Shown here one piece after another: positions 42,774-52,152 of a DNA stretch of 64,000 nt; the stretch's first letter is position 1, and every line of letters starts with the position of its first letter. The notes beneath the pieces are model-generated. The model saw nothing but the letters and a program-made list of their open reading frames with translations, was not told where the DNA came from and searched no databases. Origin of the DNA: DAOUKH01 sp965261455 (GTDB taxonomy: Bacteria > Chloroflexota > Dehalococcoidia > SHYB01); NCBI GenBank assembly GCA_965261455.1, contig OZ253453.1:3224001-3288000 (forward strand). The letters run 5' to 3'. The translations under genes were made by a program, and so were the position numbers.

Positions 42774-43705
42774 GAGGCGCCGCGCAGCCTGGGATCCCAG
42801 ATGTCGCGGAGGGCATCGCCGAGCACGTTGAAGGCGAAGACGGCGAGGCTGATGGCGACGCCGGGGGCGATGGCGAGATGAGGCGCGCTAATCGCGTACT
42901 GCTGTGCGTTCCCGGTGAGCATGCCGCCCCATGACGGCGCCGGCGGCGGCACTCCGAAGCCGAGGAAACTCAGCGAGGCTTCGATGAGGATCGCCGCGCC
43001 TAGTCCTGCCGTCGCGATGATGAGGAAGGGGGCCAATGAGTTCGGCAGGATGTGCCTCATGATGATGCGAAGGTTCGATGCGCCCACCGCCCGCGCCGCG
43101 TCGACGTAGGGCCGCTCTTTGATAGTCAGGCATTGCGCCCGCAGCAGCCGGTTCGCGCCTGGCCCGATGCTAAGGGCGATGGCCACAATCACGGGGAACT
43201 CGCCCCGTCCCAGGGCGGCGATTACCATGAGCGCAAGGATAAGCCCGGGCAGCGCCATCAGCGCGTCCATCACGCGTTGCGAGACCATGTCGAAGCGCCC
43301 TCCGATATAGCCGCTGACCATCCCGAGCAGGGAGCCCAGGGCCGTTCCGAGGAGGACCGATGTGAACCCCACGCGAAGGGAGATGCGCGAGCCGTAGGCG
43401 ATACGGCTGAAGATGTCTCGTCCGAACTCGTCCGTGCCCAGCCAGAACGTGCCGTTCAGGGACTGGAAGGTGGCGTTCTTCTTGAACCCACTCTCGTCCA
43501 CGTAGGTATTGAACTCCGTAGGGTCGTACTGGGAGATCAGGCCGGCGAAGATCGCGAGGACGACCATGATCACCAAGACGAGTGCGCCGAAGGCGCCGAG
43601 TGGCTTCTGCTTGAAGAACTGCCCAAGAGCAACGGCAGCGTTGGCCAAGGACTGGACGGTGAACTTGCGGGGGGCTAGGTCGAGAGCTGCTTCGTTCGAG
43701 GCCAT
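42770..43705 (-). CDS. Peptide-type ABC transporter permease, DppC-like
   Basis: A 311-residue inner-membrane permease. It has the N-terminal cytoplasmic segment and first helix (LGAFGALVLVIMVVLAIFAG), the periplasmic FWLGTDEFGRDIFSRIAYGS signature, the EAA loop RPYVDAARAVGASNLRIIMR with HILPNSLAPF, and the ending DIWDPRLRG. It starts 10 bases after the DppB-like stop. The locus carries no ATPase, as in the importer at 13.3-17.3 kb. Confidence 0.92.
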   Translation of the reverse strand: MASNEAALDLAPRKFTVQSLANAAVALGQFFKQKPLGAFGALVLVIMVVLAIFAGLISQYDPTEFNTYVDESGFKKNATFQSLNGTFWLGTDEFGRDIFSRIAYGSRISLRVGFTSVLLGTALGSLLGMVSGYIGGRFDMVSQRVMDALMALPGLILALMVIAALGRGEFPVIVAIALSIGPGANRLLRAQCLTIKERPYVDAARAVGASNLRIIMRHILPNSLAPFLIIATAGLGAAILIEASLSFLGFGVPPPAPSWGGMLTGNAQQYAISAPHLAIAPGVAISLAVFAFNVLGDALRDIWDPRLRGAS

Positions 43706-43715
43706 GGTGTTGGTA

Positions 43716-44675
43716 TTAGGACTGGCGAATGCGGGGATCGATGAAGCCGTACAGGAGATCGACGAACAGATTCACCATCGCGAAGGCCAAGGCGATGAGG
43801 AGCACCACGCCTTGGATGATGGGGAAGTCGCGCACTTCGAGGGCGCGGACGAGGTAGAGGCCCATTCCAGGCAGACTAAAGATGCTCTCGATGACCACCG
43901 TTCCCCCAATGACCAGCGAAATCATGAAACCGGCCAGGGTGACGACCGGGATGAGAGCGTTGCGCAGGGCGTGGCGCACGATGACGATATTTTCCTGGAG
44001 TCCCTTCGAGCGCGCCGTCCTAATGTAGTCTTCGCGCAGCACTTCGAGCATCGCCGAGCGCGTCATCCGGGCCGCGGTCGCCGAGAGTGTCCAGCCGAGC
44101 GCCAATGCGGGGAAGATTAACTGCAGGAGATTGCCCCGAGGGTCTTCGAAGAACTCCCGGTAACCCAGTGGGGGCAGCCAGTTGAAGTAGCGGGACAAGA
44201 TGAGAATGGTTAGGATGCCGGCCCAGAACGTGGGAACCGCGAGACCGGAAATGCTAAAGATTCGCCCCGCATAGTCCCAGAATGAATCCTGTTTGACTGC
44301 CGATATGATGCCGACGGGGACGGCTATGACCCAGGCGATCAGGATCGACAGCAGGCCGAGCTCGATGGTCACGGGGAGCTTGCGGATGATGTCTTCCCGC
44401 ACGGAGTTGCCGGTGAAGTAGGAGTCGCCGAGGTCGAAGCGGAGCGCGTCCCAGACCCATTCGACGTACTGAAGGAAGATGTTGCGGTCGAGGTCAAGGG
44501 CGAGGCGGACCGCCTCGATCTCCGCCTCGGTCGGCGCGGTGTCGGGGCTGCCCCTTGAAGCGATGGCGGCCGCAACGTCCCCGGGCAAGACGCGCATCAC
44601 GAAGAAGATGACGACGGACACCCCGATCATGAGTGGGATGATCGCGAGGAGCCGTCTGACTACGTACTGCTGCAT
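43716..44675 (-). CDS. Peptide-type ABC transporter permease, DppB-like
   Basis: A 319-residue inner-membrane permease beginning MQQYVVRRLLAIIPLMIGVS, the DppB form, with EAA-type REDYIRTARSKGL and HALRNALIPVVTL. It pairs with the DppC-like protein after it and with the lipoprotein binding protein at 44815-46722 upstream on the same strand. A strong hairpin at 44762-44791 lies between the binding-protein gene and this one. Confidence 0.92.
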   Translation of the reverse strand: MQQYVVRRLLAIIPLMIGVSVVIFFVMRVLPGDVAAAIASRGSPDTAPTEAEIEAVRLALDLDRNIFLQYVEWVWDALRFDLGDSYFTGNSVREDIIRKLPVTIELGLLSILIAWVIAVPVGIISAVKQDSFWDYAGRIFSISGLAVPTFWAGILTILILSRYFNWLPPLGYREFFEDPRGNLLQLIFPALALGWTLSATAARMTRSAMLEVLREDYIRTARSKGLQENIVIVRHALRNALIPVVTLAGFMISLVIGGTVVIESIFSLPGMGLYLVRALEVRDFPIIQGVVLLIALAFAMVNLFVDLLYGFIDPRIRQS

Positions 44676-44761
44676 GGTTAGGGCGGGTGTGGCCTACCCG
44701 TGGGAGGGGGCTACCCGGGGACATCTGATTGCCGAGTGTGGGGTTAGTTCGAGAGAAGCGC

Positions 44762-44791
44762 AAGAGGGGCGGGCCATGGCCCGCCCCTCTT
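44762..44791 (-). terminator. Hairpin terminator or attenuator after the binding-protein gene
   Basis: AAGAGGGGCGGGCCA and TGGCCCGCCCCTCTT form a perfect 15-bp palindrome, 24 bases after the binding-protein stop on the minus strand and 87 bases before the permease start. The same element recurs at 47022-47052 after the truncated paralog. It probably raises the ratio of binding protein to permease. Confidence 0.7.
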
Positions 44792-44814
44792 TAATGGCTT
44801 GGTTTCTCAGCCGC

Positions 44815-46722
44815 TTACCGTTCGACCCAGACGTCTCTGAAGTCTTGGTTGGAGCCGTATGCTACGTGGAACTCTTGGTTCTTCACGTAGTTGTACATGG
44901 CGTAGTTCGCCTTGCTGAAGTAGAGCACCGGGTTGCCGAAGAAGCCGACGACGATGTGCTCGATCTGATTGACGAGCTCGCGACGCTTCCCGGGATCGGC
45001 CTCCAGGTTTTGCTCCCCAAAGAGGCGGTCCACCTCGGGGTCGGTGAAGGCGTTGAGGTTCCGCTGCCCGCCGGTGAGGTAGAACTCACGGATCATGAAG
45101 TTCGGATCGGTGCCGGAATAACGGTGGCCGCCGCTCTGCATGTCCCAGACTTCGAGTTTCCGCTGGTCGGCGAAGAAGACCGCCTGTTCCGCTTGTACGA
45201 TGTTGGCGCGGATGCCGACGCGGTCAAGCTGCTCCTGCATGGCGACGGTTGGCGTCAGGTATGCGGGATGTTGCCGGGTCCAGATGGTGGACTCGAAGCC
45301 GTCGGGATAGCCGGCCTCGGCAAGCAGCTCCTTCGCTCTGGCCACGCCCTCGTCGACGGTGGTGGTGTAGCCGGGGTACGCCAAGAGTTCGGACTCTGGG
45401 ATCTCCCAGCCGGTGCCGGGGATGATGACGCCGCCCTTGACGCCTCGGCCCTGGCGGATCAACTCGATCGCCTCGGCCCTATTGAGGGCCAGTGAGACGG
45501 CCTCGCGCACCTTGATGTTGGTGAAGGGCGAGTCTTCGCTGTGGAAGTCGAGGTTCAGGTCCCAGAACACCGTGTCGGCCGTTTCTTGGACAAACGCGTC
45601 GTTGGCAAGCCGGGACTTGATTTCGTCGATCCCCGCGCCGGAATTCACGGCTAGTATGCTGAGCTGACCTGCGATGAAGGCGGCGATCTGGGCTCCACTG
45701 TCTGGGATGAAGAACCACTGCATGCCGTCGAGGAAGGGGCGTCCCTCGACGTAGTAGTTGGGGTTGCTCACGACCTCAACGGAGACGCCTTGATCGTGGC
45801 CGCCCCGTTCGCCCATGAACGGCCCGCTGCCAATCGGCGGCCACTCCGTCAACGATGCGACGCCGCCCGCTCCCTCGACGGTCTCCTGGTCGACGATGTG
45901 CAGGCGCCCGTGGCCCATGGCATACAGGAAGGCGTTGTCGGGTTCGCTCAGGTTAATAACCAGGGTCGTGTCGTCCGGGGTGGCGATCGACGTGATCGAG
46001 CCGACGAGCCCGCTGTTGATGGCGCTATAGCCCTCCGGAGGATTGCGCAATAGCTCGAGGGTCCACGCGGCGTCCGAGGCGGTGAGCTGGCTGCCGTTGT
46101 GGAAGGTGATGTCGTCGCGGAGGCTGAAGGTGTAGGTCAGGTTGTCTGAGGAGATTTCCCAGGTGTCCGCGATCTGCGGCACGAGCTGGCTCTGCTCGTT
46201 GGGGTGCGTCGCCAAGAGCTGATCGAACATCGGGGAAGTGGGGTCTTGGGTGTTCTGCGTGCGTTCCTTAATGGGATCCCACGTCGGCCCTTCCGCGGAG
46301 TTGGTGCGAATCAACGTCCCGCCATACTGCGCGTCGGGCACGTCGGGTACGCCGCCGAAGACGGGCGCGGGGATCGGCGTCGGCGTTGGCGTGGGCCTTG
46401 GCGTGGACGTCGGCGCGGGCATAGCCGTTGCCTCGGGCATAGCCGTCGGCGCGGGCATAGCCGTTGCCTCGGGCATAGCCGTCGCCGCGGGCGCTGATGT
46501 CGCCGCGGGCATAGCCGTCGCCGCGGGCGCTGATGTCGCCGCGGGCATAGCCGTCGCCGCGGGCGCTGATGTCGCGGGGACAGCTGTGGCTTGCGGCGCG
46601 GGGGCCGTCGTGGGCGCGGCGGGGGCCGCCGTTGGGTCGCCTCCGCCACAGGCGGCGGCGACGACCGCCGTCACGATGACGGCGCTGATAAGCAGGAATA
46701 GGCGAGATCCGATTCGTCTCAT
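44815..46722 (-). CDS. Peptide-type ABC transporter substrate-binding lipoprotein
   Basis: A 635-residue SBP_bac_5 protein. The signal helix ends in lipobox VAAAC (Cys25), followed by a long linker (about 28-125) of Ala-Pro-Thr-Met repeats. The domain contains PDAQYGGTLIRTNSAEGP and YTFSLRDDITFHNGSQL, the latter a family motif. The C-terminal half is highly similar to 47078-48490. It is the first gene of a minus-strand importer with two permeases. The linker should act as a flexible spacer from the membrane. Ligand unknown. Confidence 0.92.
   Translation of the reverse strand: MRRIGSRLFLLISAVIVTAVVAAACGGGDPTAAPAAPTTAPAPQATAVPATSAPAATAMPAATSAPAATAMPAATSAPAATAMPEATAMPAPTAMPEATAMPAPTSTPRPTPTPTPIPAPVFGGVPDVPDAQYGGTLIRTNSAEGPTWDPIKERTQNTQDPTSPMFDQLLATHPNEQSQLVPQIADTWEISSDNLTYTFSLRDDITFHNGSQLTASDAAWTLELLRNPPEGYSAINSGLVGSITSIATPDDTTLVINLSEPDNAFLYAMGHGRLHIVDQETVEGAGGVASLTEWPPIGSGPFMGERGGHDQGVSVEVVSNPNYYVEGRPFLDGMQWFFIPDSGAQIAAFIAGQLSILAVNSGAGIDEIKSRLANDAFVQETADTVFWDLNLDFHSEDSPFTNIKVREAVSLALNRAEAIELIRQGRGVKGGVIIPGTGWEIPESELLAYPGYTTTVDEGVARAKELLAEAGYPDGFESTIWTRQHPAYLTPTVAMQEQLDRVGIRANIVQAEQAVFFADQRKLEVWDMQSGGHRYSGTDPNFMIREFYLTGGQRNLNAFTDPEVDRLFGEQNLEADPGKRRELVNQIEHIVVGFFGNPVLYFSKANYAMYNYVKNQEFHVAYGSNQDFRDVWVER
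46471..46575 (-). repeat. 36-bp in-frame tandem repeat in the binding-protein linker
   Basis: Three near-perfect copies of a 36-base unit coding ATSAPAATAMPA (about residues 50-84), followed by two copies of a related AMPEATAMPAPT unit. The repeat preserves the frame, so linker length can change by slippage without breaking the protein. Confidence 0.8.
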
Positions 46723-46770
46723 TGGATGTCCTTCCTTAGCTCTAGCCCAAAATGGGACGGTAACGGAGCA

Positions 46771-46799
46771 ACGTTACTCGGAGTGCCGCCGTGTGTCAA
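46771..46799 (-). promoter_or_regulatory. Promoter of the second ABC importer
   Basis: On the minus strand a consensus TTGACA (46799-46794), a 17-base spacer and TAACGT (46776-46771) lie about 50 bases before the binding-protein ATG at 46722. The -35 box is perfect and the -10 box is weak. Confidence 0.55.
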
Positions 46800-46819
46800 T
46801 GGTGCGGTCGCTTCAATAT

Positions 46820-46990
46820 CCACTCTCTCCGGTTGGATACCTTTGCGTAACTCAGGGCCTAGTTACAGCGGCCGCTCTGAGGGTGGAGGAGAGGGCGATT
46901 CGTGACTCGCCCCTACGGGAGGGATGGATTCCCGCTTTCGCGGGAATGACGGATACCGGTGGGGTTGCGCAAGGGTCTCAAATGACACTG
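46820..46990. repeat. Dispersed repeats with REP-like hairpin
   Basis: Non-coding. CTTTGCGTAACTCAGGGCCTA (46843 onward) repeats a unit at 11.22 kb, GACTCGCCCCTACGGGAGGG recurs at 6.84 kb, and ATTCCCGCTTTCGCGGGAAT (46929-46948) matches the hairpin at 32152-32171. Confidence 0.75.
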
Positions 46991-47021
46991 CTTGCAGCTT
47001 GGCGGCTGCGGGCTTGAAAGG

Positions 47022-47052
47022 AAGAGGGGCGGGCCATTGGCCCGCCCCTCTT
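47022..47052 (-). terminator. Hairpin terminator after the truncated binding-protein gene
   Basis: AAGAGGGGCGGGCCA, T, TGGCCCGCCCCTCTT, followed on the plus side by TTATC. It is almost identical to 44762-44791, one base longer at the centre, and sits 26 bases after the stop of the paralog. The shared element shows that the duplication included the terminator. Confidence 0.7.
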
Positions 47053-47077
47053 TATCAATCACTTGGCTTCGCTGCCT

Positions 47078-48490
47078 CTACCGTTCGATCCAGACGTCCC
47101 TGAAGTCCTGGTTCGAAGCGTAGGCGACGTGGAACTCGTGGTTCTTGACGAAGCTGTAGAACCCGTAGTTCGCCTTGTTGAAGTAGAGCACCGGGTTTCC
47201 GTAGAAGGCGAGGGCAATGTGCTCCATCTGATTGACGATCTCGCGGCGCTTCCCGGGGTCGGTCTCCAGGTTTTGCTCCGAGTAGAGGCGGTCTATCTCG
47301 GGGTGGGAGAAGCTGTTCAGGTTTCGCGACCCGCCGGTCAGGAAGAACTCACGGAACAGGAAGTTCGGGTCGGTGCCGGAATAGCGGTGGCCGGCGCTCG
47401 TCATTTCCCAGACATCGAGGTTCCGTTGCTCGGCGAAGAAGACCGCCTGCTCCGCGGCCTCGATGTTGGCGCGGATGCCAATGCGCTCGATCTGCCCTTG
47501 GATGGCGATAGTGGGGGACACGTACCCCGGATGGTTTCGGGTCCAGATCGTGGACTCGAAACCGTTGGGGTAGCCGGCGTCGGCGAGAAGCTGCTTGCCC
47601 TTGGCCACGCCCTCGTCGACGGTGCCGCTGTAGCCCGAGTACTGCAAGAGCTCTGACTCGGGGATCTCCCAGCCGGTGCCGGGAACGGCGATGCCGCCCT
47701 TGACGCCCCGGCCCTGACGTATCAGCTCGATCGCCTCGCTTCTATTCAGCGCCCATGAGACGGCCTCGCGGACGCGGATGTCGTCGAAGGGAGGGCTCTG
47801 GTAGTCGAGGATAAGGTCCCACCACACGGTGTCGGACGTCTCTTGGATCCGCGTCACGTCGCCTAGCCGATTTTGGACCTCTTCAATCGCCGCGGCGTTT
47901 GCAAGGGCGAGTATGTGGATCTGCCCGGCCAAGAAGGCGCCAAGCTGCGCTCCGCTGTCGGGGATGAAGAACCACTGTATGGCGTCGAGGAAGGGGCGTC
48001 CCTCCACGAAGTAGTTGGGGTTGCGCACGACCTCGACGGAGACGCCTTGATCGTGACCGCCCCGCTCGCCCATGAACGGCCCGCTGCCCACCGGCGGCCA
48101 CGCTGTCAGCGACTCGACGCCGGCCGCCGCCACGGACGTGCTGTCGAGGATGTGCATGCGTCCGTAGCCCATGGCGCTTAGGAAGGAGTTGTCGGGCTCG
48201 CTCAGCGTAACGACCAGCGTGGTGTCGTCGGGGGCGGTAACCGTTGCGATCGAAGCGATGAGACCGGCGTTGAGGGCGGCCCAGCCCTCTGGAGGATTGA
48301 GCATCAGGTCTATAGTCCAGCGCGCATCCTCGGCGGTGAGTTGGTTGCCGTTGTGGAAGGTGATGTCATCGCGGAGGCCGAAGGTGTAGGTCTTCGAGTC
48401 GGAGGAGATTTCCCAAGTATCGGCGATCTGCGGGACGAGCTCGCTCTGATTGTTGGGGTGGGTCGACAAGAGCTGATCGAAGATCGGCGA
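47078..48490 (-). pseudogene. N-terminally truncated paralog of the ABC substrate-binding protein
   Basis: The frame matches 44815-46722 from SPIFDQLLSTHPNNQSELVP (paralog SPMFDQLLATHPNEQSQLVP) to the shared C-terminus NQDFRDVWIER. It lacks the signal peptide, lipobox, linker and first part of the domain, about 165 residues. Upstream of 48490 the frame hits a stop at 48515-48517, and the sequence becomes the leader of the divergent thiolase gene. An ATG at 48469 could still start a 463-residue cytoplasmic product, but without export it could not serve the importer. I infer a decaying duplicate. Confidence 0.8.
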
Positions 48491-48594
48491 GTATCTTGCA
48501 TGGAGGTAAGGACTTCAACCCACGTCCCGGTTGACACCGGCGCGGGCTGTGCGATGATGCGCCGCGAGCGCATGAGCGCGAGGGGTGCTGGACA

Positions 48595-49743
48595 ATGGCG
48601 CAAGGCGGGGTGTTCGGACAGACGGCGGTCGTGGGAGTCGGCACGACGGATTTCCATGAGCTCTACCGCAATCCCGATCCCGAGCGCACGGCCGAGCAGA
48701 TCGGGGTCGAGGCGTTGCGAGCGGCCCTGGACGACGCCGGCCTGCGAGCGGAGCAGATCGACGGCCTAGTCGCCAGCTCGGTGGCCTACCCCAATCTGGC
48801 GTTCCGCGCCGGACTGCGCGACGTGCGGTTCTTGGCGCCTTACCCCATGAGCGGGCGGATGTGCGCCGTCGCGCTGGCCCATGCCTCGTTGGCGGTGCAT
48901 GCGGGGATGGCCGATTACGTCGCGCTCGTCTACGCCACGAATATGCGCTCGGTGCGGGTGCACTTTGGCGGCAACGAGGGCGGCGGCGATCTCTACGATC
49001 CGGTTTTCGGGCTCACGTCGCCCGGCGCGTTCTATGCCCTCGCCTACGAGCATTACCTTGCCGACTATGGCCTGGAGGGCAAGGCCGATCAGCTTGGCGA
49101 GGTCTCGGTGGCGATTCGCGAGCACGCGTCGATGAATCCCGCCGCGGTGATGCAGAGTCCGCTCGACATGCAGTCCTATCTTGATTCTCGGTACGTGGCG
49201 CGCCCGCTCCGTCTCTTCGATTACTGCCTCGTCAGCGACGGCGCGGTCTGCTATATCGTGACCACGCTCGAGCGCGCCCGCGATCTGCGCAAGCCTCCCG
49301 CGCGCATCGCCGCCTTCAGCGAGCGGGCCGCCCTCCGGGAGCACTTCGTGCCCGCAGACCTGTGGGCCGAGGCCTGCGGCGGCATGGCCGACGAGATCTT
49401 CGAGCGTTCGGGACTGGAACGCGGCGACATCGATTCGTTCCAGGTGTACGACAACTTCTCCGTCTCTGCGTTGTGGGCGCTGGAGGGGTTCGGGTTCTGC
49501 GGGCGGGGCGAGGCCCTCGATTGGGTACAGGACGGGCGCATCCGACGCGGCGGCCAACTTCCGCTGAACACAGGCGGTGGGATGATGAGCGAGGCCTACA
49601 TGCAGGGTTGGAACCACCACGCCGAGGCCATCCGCCAGATTCGCGGCGAGTGCGGGGAGCGGCAGGTCGCCGATTGCGGCGCCGTCCTCTACACCTGCCT
49701 CGCGCCGGTCTCGGGCGCGACGCTGCTCACGAGGGATGTGTAA
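48595..49743 (+). CDS. Thiolase-like protein (SCP2/lipid-transfer type)
   Basis: A 382-residue thiolase-fold protein of the SCP-x/Ltp group. It begins TAVVGVGTTDFHELYRNPDP, keeps a Cys (Cys90, SGRMCAVALAHASLA) near the place of the thiolase nucleophile, has DSFQVYDNFSVSALWALEGF and GQLPLNTGGGMMSEAYMQGW near the end. Relatives are either thiolases or retro-aldolases such as Ltp2, which work with a DUF35 partner. The DUF35 gene begins two bases after its stop. ATG 48595 is used. Substrate probably a CoA thioester. Confidence 0.85.
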   Translation: MAQGGVFGQTAVVGVGTTDFHELYRNPDPERTAEQIGVEALRAALDDAGLRAEQIDGLVASSVAYPNLAFRAGLRDVRFLAPYPMSGRMCAVALAHASLAVHAGMADYVALVYATNMRSVRVHFGGNEGGGDLYDPVFGLTSPGAFYALAYEHYLADYGLEGKADQLGEVSVAIREHASMNPAAVMQSPLDMQSYLDSRYVARPLRLFDYCLVSDGAVCYIVTTLERARDLRKPPARIAAFSERAALREHFVPADLWAEACGGMADEIFERSGLERGDIDSFQVYDNFSVSALWALEGFGFCGRGEALDWVQDGRIRRGGQLPLNTGGGMMSEAYMQGWNHHAEAIRQIRGECGERQVADCGAVLYTCLAPVSGATLLTRDV

Positions 49744-49745
49744 CC

Positions 49746-50150
49746 GTGGCCTACGAGAAACCGCTCCCCAAGGTCACGCGCGAGGACCGCGCCTTCTGGC
49801 AGGCCGCCAAGGAGCACCGCTTCCTTCTGCCTCGGTGCCTGGATTGCGGCCACGTTTGGTTCCCGCCCTATCTCTCCTGCTCACGCTGCGCCTCGGCGCG
49901 CATCGAGTGGACTGAAGCCAGCGGGCGGGGGGTGATCTGGGGGCGGATCGAGATGCACCAGGCGTATCTGAAGAGCTTCGCCGACGTGATGCCTTACAAC
50001 GTCGTTCAGGTCCAGCTCGACGAAGGGCCGATGATCTTCACCAACATCGACGGCGCGGCGTGGGACGACCTTGCCGTCGGCGCGCCGGTCGAGGTCGTGT
50101 TCGACGATGTGACGGATGAGGTCGCTCTGCCGAAATTCCGGCTAGCGTGA
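49746..50150 (+). CDS. DUF35 OB-fold/zinc-ribbon acyl-CoA-associated protein
   Basis: A 134-residue partner of the preceding thiolase-like protein. It has an N-terminal helix (DRAFWQAAKEHRFLLPRC), a rubredoxin-like zinc ribbon CLDCGHVWFPPYLSCSRC with two CxxC pairs, and a C-terminal OB fold (GRGVIWGRIEMHQ and VVFDDVTDEVALPKFRLA). In archaea and in steroid-degrading actinobacteria such proteins form complexes with thiolases or Ltp aldolases and help bind the acyl-CoA. GTG 49746 lies two bases after the previous stop. Confidence 0.87.
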   Translation: MAYEKPLPKVTREDRAFWQAAKEHRFLLPRCLDCGHVWFPPYLSCSRCASARIEWTEASGRGVIWGRIEMHQAYLKSFADVMPYNVVQVQLDEGPMIFTNIDGAAWDDLAVGAPVEVVFDDVTDEVALPKFRLA

Positions 50151-50897
50151 GCGTCGTCCGCGGCCCGCGGCCCGCGGCCCCGCCATTCGCCCCGTTGCCC
50201 CATGCCCGCTCCCGGTTTCTGCCCCGCGTGCAAGAACTCCAAGGCGTTGGAGGCCGCGTTGAAGGCCGGCTGGGGTTGGGGAGGGGTGCGGTAGCCGTCC
50301 GGTAAGGGCGGGTAATGGCCTTCTTTTAAGAGGTTTTCGGGTGCGTCCCCGAGGCTCCGGCGCCCACCGCCTATTTCCAACAGGGTTGGGGCGTGGGGCT
50401 TGGGGGGAACAATGCACCCAATTCCCGCCAATTCCGGCGCGAGTTCCGCCAATTTTGCCATTCTTGCCCCGAGGGGTGGTGTGGGGAGGCGGGCTTCGAT
50501 GGCCTTGGGTGGTCTTTGCGGGGCCCCTCACCTCCTCCCCGGTGGAGAGCTTTGCGTAGCTTGGCGGGCGGGCTTCAGCAAGGTCGCGCGGTCCCCGCCT
50601 CCCCCCGCCCTCACCCCAACCCTCTCCCAGCGGGAGAGGGGGCGTAAGACGCCGCCCCGGCTCACTTTCCCAAGACCAGCGGGCGGCGTTCTTCCCCTCG
50701 ACGGAGTTTCGCAAAGGTCTCTAGCGGGACAGGGGGCAAGACCTCCCCGCGCCCGCGCGCCTGCGCGCGCCCTCTCTCAGTCTCCCCCAGAGGGGGAGAG
50801 GTTTAAGTGAATGCCACCTCCGCCCCCCCCCCGCCAGGAGCCCAGACGGTTTTGCAAGGTCTCCAGGGGGGAGAGGTTTGAGGTGCTAGGGGGCAGG
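50151..50897. repeat. Long non-coding stretch made of dispersed repeats
   Basis: No gene is supported on either strand. Units include CCCTCACCCCAACCCTCTCC followed by CAGCGGGAGAGGGGG (50611-50643), CGGGCGGCGTTCTTCCCCTC (50679 onward, shared with 60.53 kb), CTCTCTCAGTCTCCCCCAGA (50772 onward) and a stretch of about 85 bases (50785-50870) that is nearly identical to 56053-56125. GGGAGAGGGGG at 50632-50642 is an empty equivalent of the IS110 target site. Confidence 0.75.
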
Positions 50898-52010
50898 CTA
50901 GGCGTTGTCGAGGCCGTAGACGCGGGCGGCGTTGCCGGCGAGAAGGGCGTGGCGCTCGTCGTCGGGGACGCCGGCCATGTGTTTGTCGATGGTCTTGAGG
51001 GAGTTGGGCCAGTCGGTGCCGCCGTGGGGGAAGTCGCTCGACCACATGATCTGACTCAGGCCGATGCTGTGGCGGTTGATGATGGCGTAGTGGTCGGTGA
51101 TGTAGGTGGTGAAGATGTTGTGGTCGAAGTAGTAGCTGGGGTCGTGCTCGATCGCGGGCTTGTCGATGGGGTTCCGGCGGCTGTGCCGGTCGTCGAACTG
51201 CTCCTTGACGTAGGGCACCCAGGAACTATCGACCTCGGCGATCACCAGGTTGAGGTTGGGGAAGCGGTCGAAGACGCCGGCGTTTATGAGCTCCAAGGCC
51301 CGGAGGGGGGCGTCGACGTGGCGCAACTCGCCGTGGGCGCCGGACTGCCTGCGGTCGGGGTCGTTGTCGGGCTCCCTGGCGAGGGAGACGTGGATCTGGA
51401 CGGGGATGTTCATTTCGTGCGCCGCCGCCCAGAAGGCATCGTCGGCGGGAGAGGGGAACATCTCGCCGGAGGGATAGCGGGCCAGGAGGACGCCGCGCAT
51501 GGCGGGCAAGTCGAGGGCGCGCTTCATCTCCTCGACCGCCGCGTCCACGCCGACGGTGGGCATCATGGCGATGCCAATGAGGCGGTCGGGCGCGTAGCCG
51601 GCGTATTCGGAGAGCCAGTCGTTGTAGGCGCGAATGCAGCTCACGTGGAACTCGGGGTCCTTGTTGTTGACGAAGACACTCATCGAGACGCGCGGCGTGG
51701 GGTAGAGGACCTCGGCGTCGACGCCGTCGGCGTCCTGCTCCTCCAGACGGACCGCGGGGACCGCGCCGCCCTTACGGGCGTCTTCCCAGCGCACCCACGG
51801 CGACCGTTCGTCGGGGGGCATGCCGCCGTTGACGTTGTTGCCGAAGTTGATCGGGGCGGGCGAGCCCTCCATGATCCAGGCGTCGCCCTTCTCCAGGCGC
51901 TCCATGCGGGGGGCGCGGTCTTTGAACTTCGCGGGCACCCGGGACTGCCAGAGGTCAGGGGGTTCGTTGATATGAGAGTCGCCGGATACGAGATTCAACG
52001 TTCGGGCCAA
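50898..52010 (-). CDS. Amidohydrolase-2 family metal-dependent hydrolase
   Basis: A 370-residue TIM-barrel hydrolase. LNLVSGDSHINEPPDLWQSR carries the DxH motif, VQIHVSLAREPDN the central His, and IMWSSDFPHGGTDWPNS the catalytic Asp. Of the window's paralogs it is closest in style to the tandem pair at 37.7-40.5 kb. It starts ATG 52010, divergent from the second thiolase-like gene, and lies between the two thiolase/DUF35 pairs, so it may act in the same pathway. Confidence 0.87.
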   Translation of the reverse strand: MARTLNLVSGDSHINEPPDLWQSRVPAKFKDRAPRMERLEKGDAWIMEGSPAPINFGNNVNGGMPPDERSPWVRWEDARKGGAVPAVRLEEQDADGVDAEVLYPTPRVSMSVFVNNKDPEFHVSCIRAYNDWLSEYAGYAPDRLIGIAMMPTVGVDAAVEEMKRALDLPAMRGVLLARYPSGEMFPSPADDAFWAAAHEMNIPVQIHVSLAREPDNDPDRRQSGAHGELRHVDAPLRALELINAGVFDRFPNLNLVIAEVDSSWVPYVKEQFDDRHSRRNPIDKPAIEHDPSYYFDHNIFTTYITDHYAIINRHSIGLSQIMWSSDFPHGGTDWPNSLKTIDKHMAGVPDDERHALLAGNAARVYGLDNA

Positions 52011-52152
52011 GTTGTGCTCCTCCGCGCGGCGCGTCCATCGCCGCTACGCCCCTAGGGTAGCGCCGCCGGCGCCCCCGCTGCAACGGGCGAGCCCCGCACC
52101 TGCTAGAATCAGCGCGCCGCCACTCGCACGGCTGTCTGGAGCACGCGCCGCA

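Noticed and set aside
50560..50890. CRISPR-like array
   Set aside because: Repeats here are irregular in spacing and order, palindromic, and recur across the window; no uniform repeat-spacer pattern and no cas genes.
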